From Xanthomonas cannabis pv. cannabis (lineage in GTDB: Bacteria; Pseudomonadota; Gammaproteobacteria; Xanthomonadales; Xanthomonadaceae), in assembly GCF_000802365.1 (NCBI RefSeq), contig NZ_JSZE01000018.1:1-64000 (forward strand): a DNA stretch of 64,000 bases, read 5' to 3'. The position numbers were made by a program, and so were the translations under genes. Below the pieces are notes generated by a model, which searched no databases, was not told the DNA's origin, and was given only the letters and a program-made list of their open reading frames with translations. This document shows, piece by piece, positions 9,681 through 16,983 of the stretch. The stretch's first letter is position 1. Every line of letters starts with the position of its first letter.

Positions 9681-9760
9681 AAGCCCCTCTCCCACCGGGA
9701 GAGGGGTTGGGGTGAGGGTACGGGGTAGCGACTATTATGAAGATCGCCTCAACCACCGCA
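9681..9760 (-). pseudogene. remnant of a second DUF559 element (3' end plus terminal repeat)
   Basis: About 80 bases repeat the left end of the neighbouring DUF559 unit. First comes the palindromic terminal repeat (9681-9723), then the last codons of a DUF559 gene. On the minus strand this reads VVEAIFIIVATPYPHPNPSP, against VVEAIFKTVAIPYPHSYPSP in the intact gene. The similarity stops near 9760. It is a truncated second copy lying between hmgA and the full element. Confidence 0.65.
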
Positions 9761-9781
9761 GAAGGCTGGGCTTGGGGTGGA

Positions 9782-10174
9782 TCAAGCCCCTCTCCCGTCG
9801 GGAGAGGGGTAGGAGTGAGGGTACGGTATAGCGACTGTTTTGAAGATCGCTTCAACCACCGCGTCCAGCGAAAGCAGTACATCGTTGTTCCAAAAGCGCA
9901 GCACTGTCCAACCCTTCGATTGCAGCCATTGCGTTCTTGCTTGATCGCTGACTTCCTGATGTTGCGATCCGTCCAACGCAACAATCAACATTGCGTCGAC
10001 ACAACAGAAATCTGCGATGTACGGCGGAATCGGATGCTGCCGTCGGAACTTGAAGCCTCGGAGCTGATTCGCACGCAGACAGCGCCAGAGCGCGCGTTCT
10101 GCGTCGGTCATTGCTGTTCGTAACGCGCGCGCATTGGTGAGTCCAACGGTGGGTAATGGCGATTTGATTCGCAT
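9782..10174 (-). CDS. DUF559 endonuclease-like protein inside an inverted-repeat unit
   Basis: A 130-residue protein of the DUF559 group, which has the fold of very-short-patch-repair/restriction endonucleases. Visible landmarks are NARALRTAMTDAERALWRCL, then QLRGFKFRRQHPIPPYIADF, then VDAMLIVALDGSQHQ and GWTVLRFWNNDVL. These give the usual F-R-R-Q, D-F and D-G-x-x-H pattern expected of the nuclease core. The last 14 residues (PYPHSYPSPDGRGA) and the stop codon are encoded by the left terminal repeat, so gene and repeat are fused. The start at 10174 is seven bases inside the right repeat. Its substrate and activity are unknown; a role in repair or in mobility of the flanking repeats is only an inference. 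Confidence 0.8.
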   Translation of the reverse strand: MRIKSPLPTVGLTNARALRTAMTDAERALWRCLRANQLRGFKFRRQHPIPPYIADFCCVDAMLIVALDGSQHQEVSDQARTQWLQSKGWTVLRFWNNDVLLSLDAVVEAIFKTVAIPYPHSYPSPDGRGA

Positions 10175-10224
10175 CGCTCCACCGTACCCTCACCCCAGCC
10201 CCTCTCCCGTCGGGAGAGGGGCTT
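9784..10224. mobile_element. 441-bp unit: DUF559 gene bounded by 44-bp inverted repeats
   Basis: The two ends, 9784-9827 and 10181-10224, are inverted copies of one 44-base sequence that match at 40 of 44 positions by eye. Each end contains the palindrome CCCCTCTCCCG-n-CGGGAGAGGGG outward and GTGAGGGTACGGT inward. The arrangement is that of terminal inverted repeats around a single gene. I see no clear target-site duplication and no recognised transposase. It may be a small mobile cassette, or a gene that has captured two copies of a dispersed repeat. Confidence 0.55.
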
Positions 10225-10347
10225 TAAGCACGTGCGGTTTCATTGGCCTATGTTGTCAGGCAACCGCGTTACGGAGTGCGGGGGCTCCACTACGTGCCAA
10301 TGTGCAGCTGACCCGAATCCCGAATCACCAATATCCAATCCCTGCCC

Positions 10348-11463
10348 TCAAAGCACCCCACGCTTGATCTGGTCGCGCTCGATGCTTTCGAACAGCGCCT
10401 GGAAATTGCCTTCGCCGAAGCCTTCATTGCCCTTGCGCTGGATGATCTCGAAGAAGATCGGGCCGATGCAGTTGGTGGTGAAGATCTGCAGCAGCTTGCG
10501 TTGCTTGGTATCCGGATCGGCGTCGATCAGGATCTTGTTGCGGCGCAGGCGTTCGACATCTTCGCCATGCTCGGGAATGCGCAGGTCCACCACGTCGAAA
10601 TAGGTGTCCGGCGTATCCAGGAAGCTCACACCAGCCGCGCGCATCTTCTCCACGCTGGTATAGATGTCGTCCGTGAAGCAGGCGATGTGCTGGATACCTT
10701 CGCCCTGGTAGGCGTCCAGATACTCGTTGATCTGGCTCTTGGGATCGGACGATTCATTAAGCGGGATGCGCACGATGCCATCCGGGGCGGTCATCGCCTT
10801 GGACACCAGGCCGGTCTTGGCGCCCTTGATGTCGAAGTAGCGGATCTCGCGGAAGTTGAACAAGCGCTCGTAATAATCCGACCAGCGCTGCATGTTGCCG
10901 AAATACAGGTTGTGGGTGAGGTGGTCGATAAAGGTCAGCCCGAAGCCGGCCGGGTGCTGGTCGGCGCCTTCGATCGGTTCGAAGTCGGCATCGTAGATGC
11001 TGCCCGCCTCGCCGTAGCGGTCCACCAGGTACAGCATGCAGTCGCCGATGCCCTTGACCACCGGCGCTGGCACCGCGCGGGTGTCGGGCTTGTTCTGCAC
11101 CGCTTCGCCGCCGTTGCCCAGCACCGTCTGCAGCACCGTGTCGGCCGGCGTGCGGAAGCGGATGGCAAAGCCGCAGGCGCAGGGGCCGTGCGCGGCGGCG
11201 AAATCGGCCGCAAACGAATCGGGGTCTTCGTTGAGCAGGAAGTTGACCCCGCCCTGGCGATAGACGGTAATGGGGCGGCTGCGGTGACGCAGCACGGCGC
11301 TGAAGCCCATCGCGCGGAAATAGTCGTGCAGCTGTGCCGCCTGGCCTGCCGGTGCGGCGAACTCGACGAATTCGAACCCGTCGATGCCCATCGGATTGTC
11401 GAAGGTGGTGACCTGCATACCCGGATCCGGGCGGGCTACAGTGGTGTTCGGTTGTGCGCTCAT
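10348..11463 (-). CDS. hppD: 4-hydroxyphenylpyruvate dioxygenase
   Basis: Converts 4-hydroxyphenylpyruvate to homogentisate with Fe(II) and O2; the product feeds HmgA. 371 residues with two vicinal-oxygen-chelate halves. The metal ligands are all present: His181 in FIDHLTHN, His259 in GIQHIACF and Glu339 in IFFEIIQRKG. The C-terminal helix motif GFGEGNFQALFESIE is intact. The start at 11463 follows GTGGAG by ten bases; the frame is open further upstream but those codons lie in the control region. It is divergent from a MarR-type gene 121 bases away, which probably controls it. Confidence 0.95.
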   Translation of the reverse strand: MSAQPNTTVARPDPGMQVTTFDNPMGIDGFEFVEFAAPAGQAAQLHDYFRAMGFSAVLRHRSRPITVYRQGGVNFLLNEDPDSFAADFAAAHGPCACGFAIRFRTPADTVLQTVLGNGGEAVQNKPDTRAVPAPVVKGIGDCMLYLVDRYGEAGSIYDADFEPIEGADQHPAGFGLTFIDHLTHNLYFGNMQRWSDYYERLFNFREIRYFDIKGAKTGLVSKAMTAPDGIVRIPLNESSDPKSQINEYLDAYQGEGIQHIACFTDDIYTSVEKMRAAGVSFLDTPDTYFDVVDLRIPEHGEDVERLRRNKILIDADPDTKQRKLLQIFTTNCIGPIFFEIIQRKGNEGFGEGNFQALFESIERDQIKRGVL

Positions 11464-11541
11464 CGTCGTTTCTCCACGCTGGGGCGTCGCAGGGCTATGC
11501 GGACTAGCAGAAGACCCGCGAGAATGCGCAGGCCACCCTCC

Positions 11542-11562
11542 GTTTGTAGTTGCAAATGAAAC
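11542..11562. promoter_or_regulatory. candidate MarR operator between hppD and marR
   Basis: An AT-rich imperfect palindrome, GTTT...TTGCAA...AAAC, contains TTTG-N6-CAAA (11543-11556). It is the only AT-rich dyad in the 121-base divergent gap and lies 23 bases before the regulator ATG. MarR dimers usually bind dyads of about 16-20 bases, so the size fits. Inferred. Confidence 0.4.
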
Positions 11563-11584
11563 CAAAATCAAGACACAGTGCAAC

Positions 11585-12073
11585 ATGAGCGATCACGACG
11601 CCCCCCATCCGCCGCAACACCCCGTGCTGCTCAACCTGGAGCAGTTCCTGCCGTATCGGCTGAGCGTGCTGTCCAACCGCATCAGCAGCAACATCGCCAA
11701 GGTATACGGCGATCGTTACGGCATGGCCATTCCGGAGTGGCGGGTGATCACCATCCTGGCGCTGTATCCGGGTTCTTCGGCCAGCGAGGTCTCCGACCGC
11801 ACAGCGATGGACAAGGTGGCAGTGAGCCGCGCAGTGGCCCGGCTGCTGGAGCGCGGCTTCATCCGCCGCGAAACCCATGGCGACGACCGCCGTCGTTCGA
11901 TGCTGGCACTGTCGCCGGCCGGGCGCCAGGTCTATGAGACCGTCGCGCCGCTGGTCAACGAGATGGAACAACGGCTGATGTCGGTGTTCAGCGACGAGGA
12001 ACAGCAACTGCTGGAACGGCTGATCGACCGGCTGGCCAAGGATGGGCTACCACGCATGGCCGGCAAGGACTGA
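11585..12073 (+). CDS. MarR-family transcriptional regulator
   Basis: A 162-residue winged-helix DNA-binding protein. The fold is clear: LPYRLSVLSNRISSNIAKVY as the dimer helix, EWRVITILALYPGSSASEVS leading into the recognition helix MDKVAVSRAVARLLERG, and the wing RRETHGDDRRRSMLALSPAG. MarR proteins mostly repress the divergent neighbour and are released by small aromatic acids. Here the neighbour is hppD, so 4-hydroxyphenylpyruvate or homogentisate are plausible effectors (inference). Its 3' 150 bases are duplicated just downstream. The ribosome binding site is weak. Confidence 0.85.
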   Translation: MSDHDAPHPPQHPVLLNLEQFLPYRLSVLSNRISSNIAKVYGDRYGMAIPEWRVITILALYPGSSASEVSDRTAMDKVAVSRAVARLLERGFIRRETHGDDRRRSMLALSPAGRQVYETVAPLVNEMEQRLMSVFSDEEQQLLERLIDRLAKDGLPRMAGKD

Positions 12074-12089
12074 GGGCAGGCTTCGCTCG

Positions 12090-12134
12090 CCCCCATCCGC
12101 CCTGCGGGCACCTTCCCCCGCAAGCGGGAGAAGG
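12090..12134. repeat. palindromic intergenic element, type B
   Basis: A 45-base element with the palindrome CCCCCGC-aa-GCGGGAGAAGG preceded by CATCCGCCCTGCGGGCACCTT. It follows the marR stop by about 16 bases. Nearly identical copies occur at 12415-12459, around 15173-15217, and, in frame, within the E2 gene (24130-24174). Confidence 0.75.
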
Positions 12135-12135
12135 A

Positions 12136-12246
12136 AGCGCTCGGCCGATGCGCTTCCAACCACGCTCCCTTTTCCCGCTTTCGGGAGAAGGTGCGCTCCG
12201 GCCAATGCGCAACCAACCACACTCTCTTTTCCCGCGCGCGGGAGAA
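12136..12246. repeat. two diverged copies of the 57-bp repeat
   Basis: Two units of about 57 bases, each running from GCGCTC-GGCC through CAACCAAC or CTTCCAAC to a palindrome CCCG-n-CGGGAGAAGG. They are older or more diverged copies of the four-unit array at 12462-12689. They end exactly where the duplicated marR fragment begins. Confidence 0.7.
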
Positions 12247-12398
12247 GGCGCCAGGTTTACGAGACCGTCGCTGCGTTGGTCAGCGAGATGGACCAGTGGC
12301 TGATATCGATCTTCAGCGCCGATGGGCAGCCGTTGCTGAAGCACCTGATTGTTCGGCTGGCCAGGGACCGGCTGTCACGCATGGCCGGCAAGGACTGA
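12247..12398 (+). pseudogene. duplicated 3' end of the marR gene
   Basis: This 152-base stretch encodes 49 C-terminal residues that match the upstream MarR protein at 33 of 49 positions (RQVYETVAALVSEMDQ here, RQVYETVAPLVNEMEQ there, both ending RMAGKD and TGA). It has no start codon, promoter or DNA-binding domain of its own. The bases after the stop are almost identical to those after the real marR stop for about 70 bases. The duplication therefore covered gene end plus repeat; the coding part has drifted more than the repeat part. Confidence 0.8.
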
Positions 12399-12414
12399 CG
12401 GCAGGCTTCGCTCG

Positions 12415-12459
12415 CCCCCATCCGCCCTGCGGGCACCTTCCCCCGCAAGCGGGAGAAGG
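12415..12459. repeat. palindromic intergenic element, type B, second copy
   Basis: Identical in layout to the copy at 12090-12134 and at the same distance after a marR-like stop codon. It supports a duplication of the gene end with its downstream repeat. Confidence 0.75.
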
Positions 12460-12461
12460 AA

Positions 12462-12689
12462 GCGCTCCGGCCAATGCGCATCCAACCACGCTCCCTTTTC
12501 CCGCTTGCGGGAGAAGGTGCGCTCCGGCCAACGCGCATCCAACCACTCTCCCTTTTCCCGCTTGCGGGAGAAGGTGCGCTCCGGCCAACGCGCATCCAAC
12601 CACTCTCCCTTTTCCCGCTTGCGGGAGAAGGTGCGCTCCGGCCAATGCGCAACCAACCACACTCCCTTCTCCCGCTTGCGGGAGAAGGT
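12462..12689. repeat. four tandem 57-bp repeats
   Basis: Units begin at 12462, 12519, 12576 and 12633, each GCGCTCCGGCCAA-GCGCA...CCAACCAC...CCCTT-TCCCGCTTGCGGGAGAAGGT. They differ from each other by only a few bases. Each unit contains one palindrome able to form a short hairpin. There are no spacers, so it is not a CRISPR array. The rest of the gap to 12786 shows no gene. Confidence 0.85.
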
Positions 12690-12786
12690 GGCGCAACGCG
12701 CCGGATGAGGGGCCGCTCCTCGGCGCATCCTCGCAGACACTGCCCGGCCACACGCTTGCGCACGCAGGCCGCACCGTGAGGCGCGC

Positions 12787-13377
12787 TCAGGCTTCCGGCG
12801 GTGCCCACTGCTTGAGGAAATCGAACAGCTTCTTGCGATCGAAACCCTCGCCCTTGCGCAACTCCGGGCCGGCCTGGGTGGTCAGCAGCTTGCCGTCGTT
12901 GTCCAGCACCAGCAGCGACGGGTAGTCGTTGAGCTGGGCAAACTGCGACAGGAACGCGGCGTTTTCATTGGCCGCATCGCGATTGACCTTGACCACCACG
13001 AAATGCGCATCGCGGAAGCTGCGCAGCTCGGCGTCGCCGCCCATCAGCTCGTCCAAGGCCTTGCACGGCTCGCAGGCGGCGTTGCCGACATTGAGCACGA
13101 TGCGCTTGCCGCCGCGCTTGGCCTCGACCTTGGCGGTTTCCAGATCCGCCGCCGGATCGCGCGAGGGGTCGTACTGCGCGTTGAGTGCGGCCGCCGCGGC
13201 GATATCGGCCGCGGTCGGCGTGTTGCCCGAGGACACCGGCTGGCTGGGGTCGGCGCTGGGGGGTTTCTGCATCGACGTATCCAGCGGCCGTGGCGCCTCC
13301 TGTTGCTCGGTGGGCTGCCCGCAGGCGCTCAACAGGCCCGTCAGCAACAGGCCACAGACCAGGGGTTTGATCGGCAT
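12787..13377 (-). CDS. thioredoxin-fold lipoprotein
   Basis: A 196-residue exported protein. It has a lipoprotein signal (LVCGLLLTGLLSAC, modified Cys19), a Pro/Ser/Ala-rich spacer to about residue 70, and a thioredoxin-like domain with the redox pair Cys102-Glu-Pro-Cys105 in NAACEPCKALDEL. The cis-Pro segment reads NDYPSLLVLDNDGK. The family reduces or isomerises disulfides, or serves cytochrome maturation, on the periplasmic side. The CEPC pair is unusual next to the classic CGPC and may shift the redox potential (inference). GGAG sits eight bases before the ATG. It lies 11 bases after the POT transporter on the same strand, so both are likely one operon. Confidence 0.8.
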   Translation of the reverse strand: MPIKPLVCGLLLTGLLSACGQPTEQQEAPRPLDTSMQKPPSADPSQPVSSGNTPTAADIAAAAALNAQYDPSRDPAADLETAKVEAKRGGKRIVLNVGNAACEPCKALDELMGGDAELRSFRDAHFVVVKVNRDAANENAAFLSQFAQLNDYPSLLVLDNDGKLLTTQAGPELRKGEGFDRKKLFDFLKQWAPPEA

Positions 13378-13388
13378 CGCTTTTCTCC

Positions 13389-14909
13389 TCACTTCACACC
13401 ATGCATCAGTTTGTTGATCAGCGGCGCGATCAGGAACAGCAGCGCGCCGGCGCCCACCAGCGCCCAGAACCCGAAGGTATATCCGCCCAGCGCCGACGCC
13501 ACGCTCATGCCTTCGCTTCCGCTGACATGCCCGGCAAAGATACCCGACAGGTTGTTGCCGATGCCGGTGGACAAAAACCAGCCACCCATGCCGAAACCGA
13601 CCAGGCGCACCGGCGCCAGCTTGGTCACCATCGACAGGCCGATCGGCGACAGGCACAGCTCGCCCACCGACTGGATGACGTAGACCATGAACAAGGTCCA
13701 GAACGGGATCTTGCCGGCATCGCTCACCAGGCTGGACAGCGCGAACATCAGCAGCAGGAAGGCCAGGCCGTTGAAGATCAGCCCCAGGCCGAACTTGCGC
13801 GGAATCGACGGATTGAAGCGGCCGGACTTGACCCAGATCCAGGCAATGACCGGTGCCAGCGCGATGATGGCGATGGAGTTGACCGACTGGAACCACGCGG
13901 TCGGGAAGGTCCAGCTGCCGAAGTTGCGGTTGACGATGTTGTCGGCCAGGAAGGTGAACGAGCTGCCGGCCTGCTCGAAGAACATCCAGAACAGCACGTT
14001 GAAGGCGAAGATGATCAGCATCGCGATCACCTTGTCGCGCTGCACCTTGCCCTCGCGAATGCCTTCGACCAGCAGCATCACCGACAGGCCGATGAACAGC
14101 GCCGTCAGCACGATCTGCAATACGTCCGCACCCACGGCGAGCAGGAAGTACACACCCGGGATTGCCAGCAGGCAACCCACCAGCACCATCAGCACGCGGC
14201 CGAGGCCCTGCGCATGCGGTGCCGGCGCGCCGATGCCCTTGAGCTGGGCGCGGCCGATCCAGAACCACACCAGGCTCACCAGCATGCCCACGCCGGAGGC
14301 CATGAACACCATCTTGTACGCCGGCATCGCCTCGGTGCCGAACACCTTTTCGGCCAGCAGCTGGGTCAGCACCGGCGAGATCATCGCGCCCAGGTTGATA
14401 CCCATGTAGAAGATGGTGAAGCCGCTGTCGCGGCGCGGATCGGCCACCGAATACAGCTTGCCGACCATGGTGGAGATGTTCGGCTTGAACAGGCCGTTGC
14501 CCACCACCACGGTGGCCAGGCCGATCTCGAACATGGTGTGGTCGGGAATGGCGATCAGGAACAGGCCGGTGGCCATCACCGCCGCGCCCACCAGGATCGA
14601 GCGTTGGTAGCCGAGCACGCGGTCGGCCACGTAGCCGCCGAAGATCGCCGCCGCATACACCAGCGCCAGATACGCGCCGTAGGTGCGCCCTGCCGGCGCC
14701 TGGCCGGTGGCATCGCCGCCGAAGAACTGCGCCACGATGTACAGCACCAGCGCCCAGCGAATGCCGTAGAACGCAAAGCGTTCCCAGAATTCGGTCATGA
14801 ACAGCATCCACAGCGGCCGGGGGTGGCCGAGCAACGTGGGGAACTCGGGAGGCGCAGGCGGCTGCGGCGGAGTGGAAGCGGATGTCGGCGCAGTTGCGTC
14901 AACGCTCAT
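13389..14909 (-). CDS. proton-dependent oligopeptide transporter, POT family
   Basis: A 506-residue inner-membrane symporter that imports di- and tripeptides with protons. The POT signature E-x-x-E-R-F-x-x-Y-G is complete (EFWERFAFYG, about residues 40-49), followed by FGGYVADRVLGYQRSI and by GNGLFKPNISTMVGKLY. About 12 to 14 hydrophobic helices are visible. The N-terminal 25 residues are Pro/Ala/Ser-rich and probably disordered. Closest in layout to DtpT/YdgR. The thioredoxin-like lipoprotein follows at once. Confidence 0.92.
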   Translation of the reverse strand: MSVDATAPTSASTPPQPPAPPEFPTLLGHPRPLWMLFMTEFWERFAFYGIRWALVLYIVAQFFGGDATGQAPAGRTYGAYLALVYAAAIFGGYVADRVLGYQRSILVGAAVMATGLFLIAIPDHTMFEIGLATVVVGNGLFKPNISTMVGKLYSVADPRRDSGFTIFYMGINLGAMISPVLTQLLAEKVFGTEAMPAYKMVFMASGVGMLVSLVWFWIGRAQLKGIGAPAPHAQGLGRVLMVLVGCLLAIPGVYFLLAVGADVLQIVLTALFIGLSVMLLVEGIREGKVQRDKVIAMLIIFAFNVLFWMFFEQAGSSFTFLADNIVNRNFGSWTFPTAWFQSVNSIAIIALAPVIAWIWVKSGRFNPSIPRKFGLGLIFNGLAFLLLMFALSSLVSDAGKIPFWTLFMVYVIQSVGELCLSPIGLSMVTKLAPVRLVGFGMGGWFLSTGIGNNLSGIFAGHVSGSEGMSVASALGGYTFGFWALVGAGALLFLIAPLINKLMHGVK

Positions 14910-15172
14910 GTGGAGTCCCTTGCGTATTCAGTAATGGCTGGGTGCACCAGGGCCGAACCCTGGGCGACGCGCGAGGATCACTTAGACGTCATGTACGCGT
15001 CAAATTCGCCGGAGTCGGCGGCTTGATGACAGTGGTTGGATTGGGCGCGATTTGGCAGCTGTGATGGGTCTCCCACCTGCGTGTGCGAGACCATTGCCTG
15101 GGCCCAGGATGGTGCCGAGGCGTCTGCGTCGGCAGTGACCACCATCCTTATCCCCTACCGCCGCCGCGCCGT

Positions 15173-15604
15173 CCCTTCTCCCGCCGGGAGAAGGTGCCCG
15201 TAGGGCGGATGAGGGTGCGGCGCCACTGGATGGTGCCGATTGCGGGACATGCCTCGGCTCTGGCTGATCCATAGGGATGAAGCCCGTACCCTCACCCCAA
15301 CCCCCGGCCCGCGCCCGCGGCGCGGGCGCTCCAAGGCAAGCGCGCCCGTGCGCGCAAGCAATGCCTTATCGCCCCGCCGGGAGAAGGTGCCCGTAGGGCG
15401 GATGAGGGTGCGGTGCCGCTGGATGGTGCCGATTGCGGGACTCGCTTTGGCTCTGGCTGATCCAAGAGGATGAAGCCCGTACCCTCACCCCAACCCCCGC
15501 TCCGCGCCCCGGCCCGCGCTCGCGGCGCGGGCGCTCCAAGGCAAGCGCGCCCGTGCGCGCAAGCAATGCCTTATCGCCCCGCCGGGAGAGGGGCTTCAGC
15601 GCGC
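15173..15604. repeat. tandem 193/205-bp repeats with palindromic elements
   Basis: The gap between the POT transporter and kynA holds no gene. Two long tandem units start at 15183 and 15376, and a partial third starts at 15581. Unit lengths are 193 and 205 bases; the extra 12 are an insertion of the type TCCGCGCCCCGG. Each contains GCCGGGAGAAGGTGCCCG, a stretch GATGGTGCCGATTGCGGGAC, then GTACCCTCACCCCAACCCC and a GC-rich inverted pair. The last palindrome lies a few bases after the kynA stop. Bases 14910-15172 hold nothing recognisable. Confidence 0.75.
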
Positions 15605-15605
15605 T

Positions 15606-16493
15606 CTAACGTACCGCACTGCCCTGCGGTGGGCGGCTGTCCATGCCCACCGACGTGCGCACGTCGAACAGTTCCGGGAAAAATGTCAGTGCCAGCGCCT
15701 GCTGCAAAAACCCCACGCCGCTGGAACCGCCGGTGCCGCGCTTGAAGCCGATCACCCGCATCACCGTGCGCATGTGGCGGAAGCGCCATAGCTGGAATTG
15801 CGTCTCCACATCCACCAGGTCTTCGCACAGCGAATACTCGCGCCAGTAGCGGTCGGTGTTTTCGTAGATGCGCTCGAACACCGGGCGCAGGCTGTCGTCG
15901 GCCACGTGCGCGGCGGTCCAGTCGCGCGCTTGATACTGCTGCGGAATCGCATGCCCAAAGCGCGCCAGATAGCGGAGGAATTCCTCGTATAGACTCGGCG
16001 CTTCCAGCACGTCGCGCAGTCGCGCCTGGCCCTGCGGGTCGTAGGCGAACACCTGCAGCATCTGCGGGTTCTTGTTGCCGAGCAGGAACTCGATGTAGCG
16101 GTATTGCAGCGATTGAAAGCCCGACGAGGGGCCGAGCACATCGCGAAAGCCCATGTACTCGCTGGGCGTGAGCGTCTCCAGCACCGACCACTGTTCGGTG
16201 AGCTGGCGCAGCACCTGCTTGCTGCGCGCCAGCACCTTGCGGCATTGCCAGACCTCGTCGCGCTGCAGGTGCACGATGGCCGCGCGCAGTTCGTGCGCCA
16301 GCAGCTTCAGCCACAGCTCGGAGGTCTGGTGCTGGATGATGAACAGCATTTCGTCGTGATGCGCCGGCTCGGACAGCGGCTGCTGCGCGGACAACAGCTG
16401 GTCCAGCCGCAGATAGCCGCCGTAGGTCAGCCGCCCCTCCAGATCGGTGTGGATGCCGGGTTCCAGGTCACGCAGGTTCTTGTCGACGGGCAT
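15606..16493 (-). CDS. kynA: tryptophan 2,3-dioxygenase
   Basis: A heme enzyme that cleaves tryptophan to N-formylkynurenine, the first step of the kynurenine pathway. 295 residues. Catalytic His55 in FIIQHQTSE, substrate-binding Arg117 in GFRDVL and heme-ligand His240 in WRFRHMR sit at the numbers known for the X. campestris enzyme. The start [13 protein letters not shown] at 16493 agrees with that enzyme. The frame is open far upstream but only through the heptamer repeat tract, which is not coding. The C-terminus is a few residues shorter and reads ...PPQGSAVR. No other kynurenine gene is next to it. Confidence 0.96.
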   Translation of the reverse strand: MPVDKNLRDLEPGIHTDLEGRLTYGGYLRLDQLLSAQQPLSEPAHHDEMLFIIQHQTSELWLKLLAHELRAAIVHLQRDEVWQCRKVLARSKQVLRQLTEQWSVLETLTPSEYMGFRDVLGPSSGFQSLQYRYIEFLLGNKNPQMLQVFAYDPQGQARLRDVLEAPSLYEEFLRYLARFGHAIPQQYQARDWTAAHVADDSLRPVFERIYENTDRYWREYSLCEDLVDVETQFQLWRFRHMRTVMRVIGFKRGTGGSSGVGFLQQALALTFFPELFDVRTSVGMDSRPPQGSAVR

Positions 16494-16539
16494 GGCGCAG
16501 CGCTGAAGATCGGGCCACGCAGGGTAGCGCAGCGGCCGG

Positions 16540-16655
16540 GATTCGGGATTCGGGATTCGGGATTCGGGATTCGGGATTCGGGAATGGGGAATGGGGAATG
16601 GGGGATGAGGAATGGCGGATGGCGGATGGCGGATGGCGGATGGCGGGGAGTATTC
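16540..16655. repeat. three heptamer repeat tracts upstream of kynA
   Basis: Six copies of GATTCGG (16540-16581) run into about three copies of AATGGGG and then five of GATGGCG (to about 16655). The three heptamers are variants of one GAT/AATnnGG pattern. The tract starts 47 bases upstream of the kynA ATG, so a change in copy number would alter promoter spacing. Such tracts are common in Xanthomonas. Confidence 0.85.
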
Positions 16656-16727
16656 GGCCATGGCCATGTCGGCCTTGGCTTGGCTGCTTGCAGCCCCGGC
16701 GGGCTTCCCTGAGGGGATCGGGGCCAG

Positions 16728-16751
16728 CGAGATACCTGCGCAGGTACCTCG
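16728..16751. promoter_or_regulatory. 24-bp near-perfect palindrome
   Basis: The dyad CGAG-a-TACCTGCG/CAGGTA-c-CTCG is perfect except for one A/C pair. No T-run follows, so it is not an obvious terminator. It lies between divergent kynA and the secreted nuclease gene, about 235 bases from each start, and could be an operator for either. Nothing else in 16656-16983 is recognisable. Confidence 0.4.
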
Positions 16752-16983
16752 TAGAAAACCCGTACGCACGAGTGGCACGCTCGGCCCTCCGCGTCGAGGC
16801 CGCTTCTTTCATCTCTGAGCCACTCAGCAGGGGTCCGGCGCAGTCGCATCCACTGCGCCGCTGTCACCCTATCGTCAACCTAGGTCTGCAAATTCATGCA
16901 GAATCGAACGGCGCTGCCGGCCAGGGACGTGGCCGGACCAGGGGAGCGCTTCACGTCTCAAGGATCCAGGGGACTCTCATCTC

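Noticed and set aside
9637-9831. Small rightward open frames across the repeats next to hmgA
   Set aside because: They consist of translated palindromic repeats and are antisense to the DUF559 end.
12462-12689. Regular repeats that might be a CRISPR array
   Set aside because: The 57-bp units are contiguous with no unique spacers, contain outward palindromes typical of the intergenic family, and no cas genes are near.
16494-16778. 95-codon N-terminal extension of kynA through the heptamer tract
   Set aside because: The known X. campestris enzyme starts at MPVDKN. The extension is only a translation of the simple repeats (PPSAIRHPP...).
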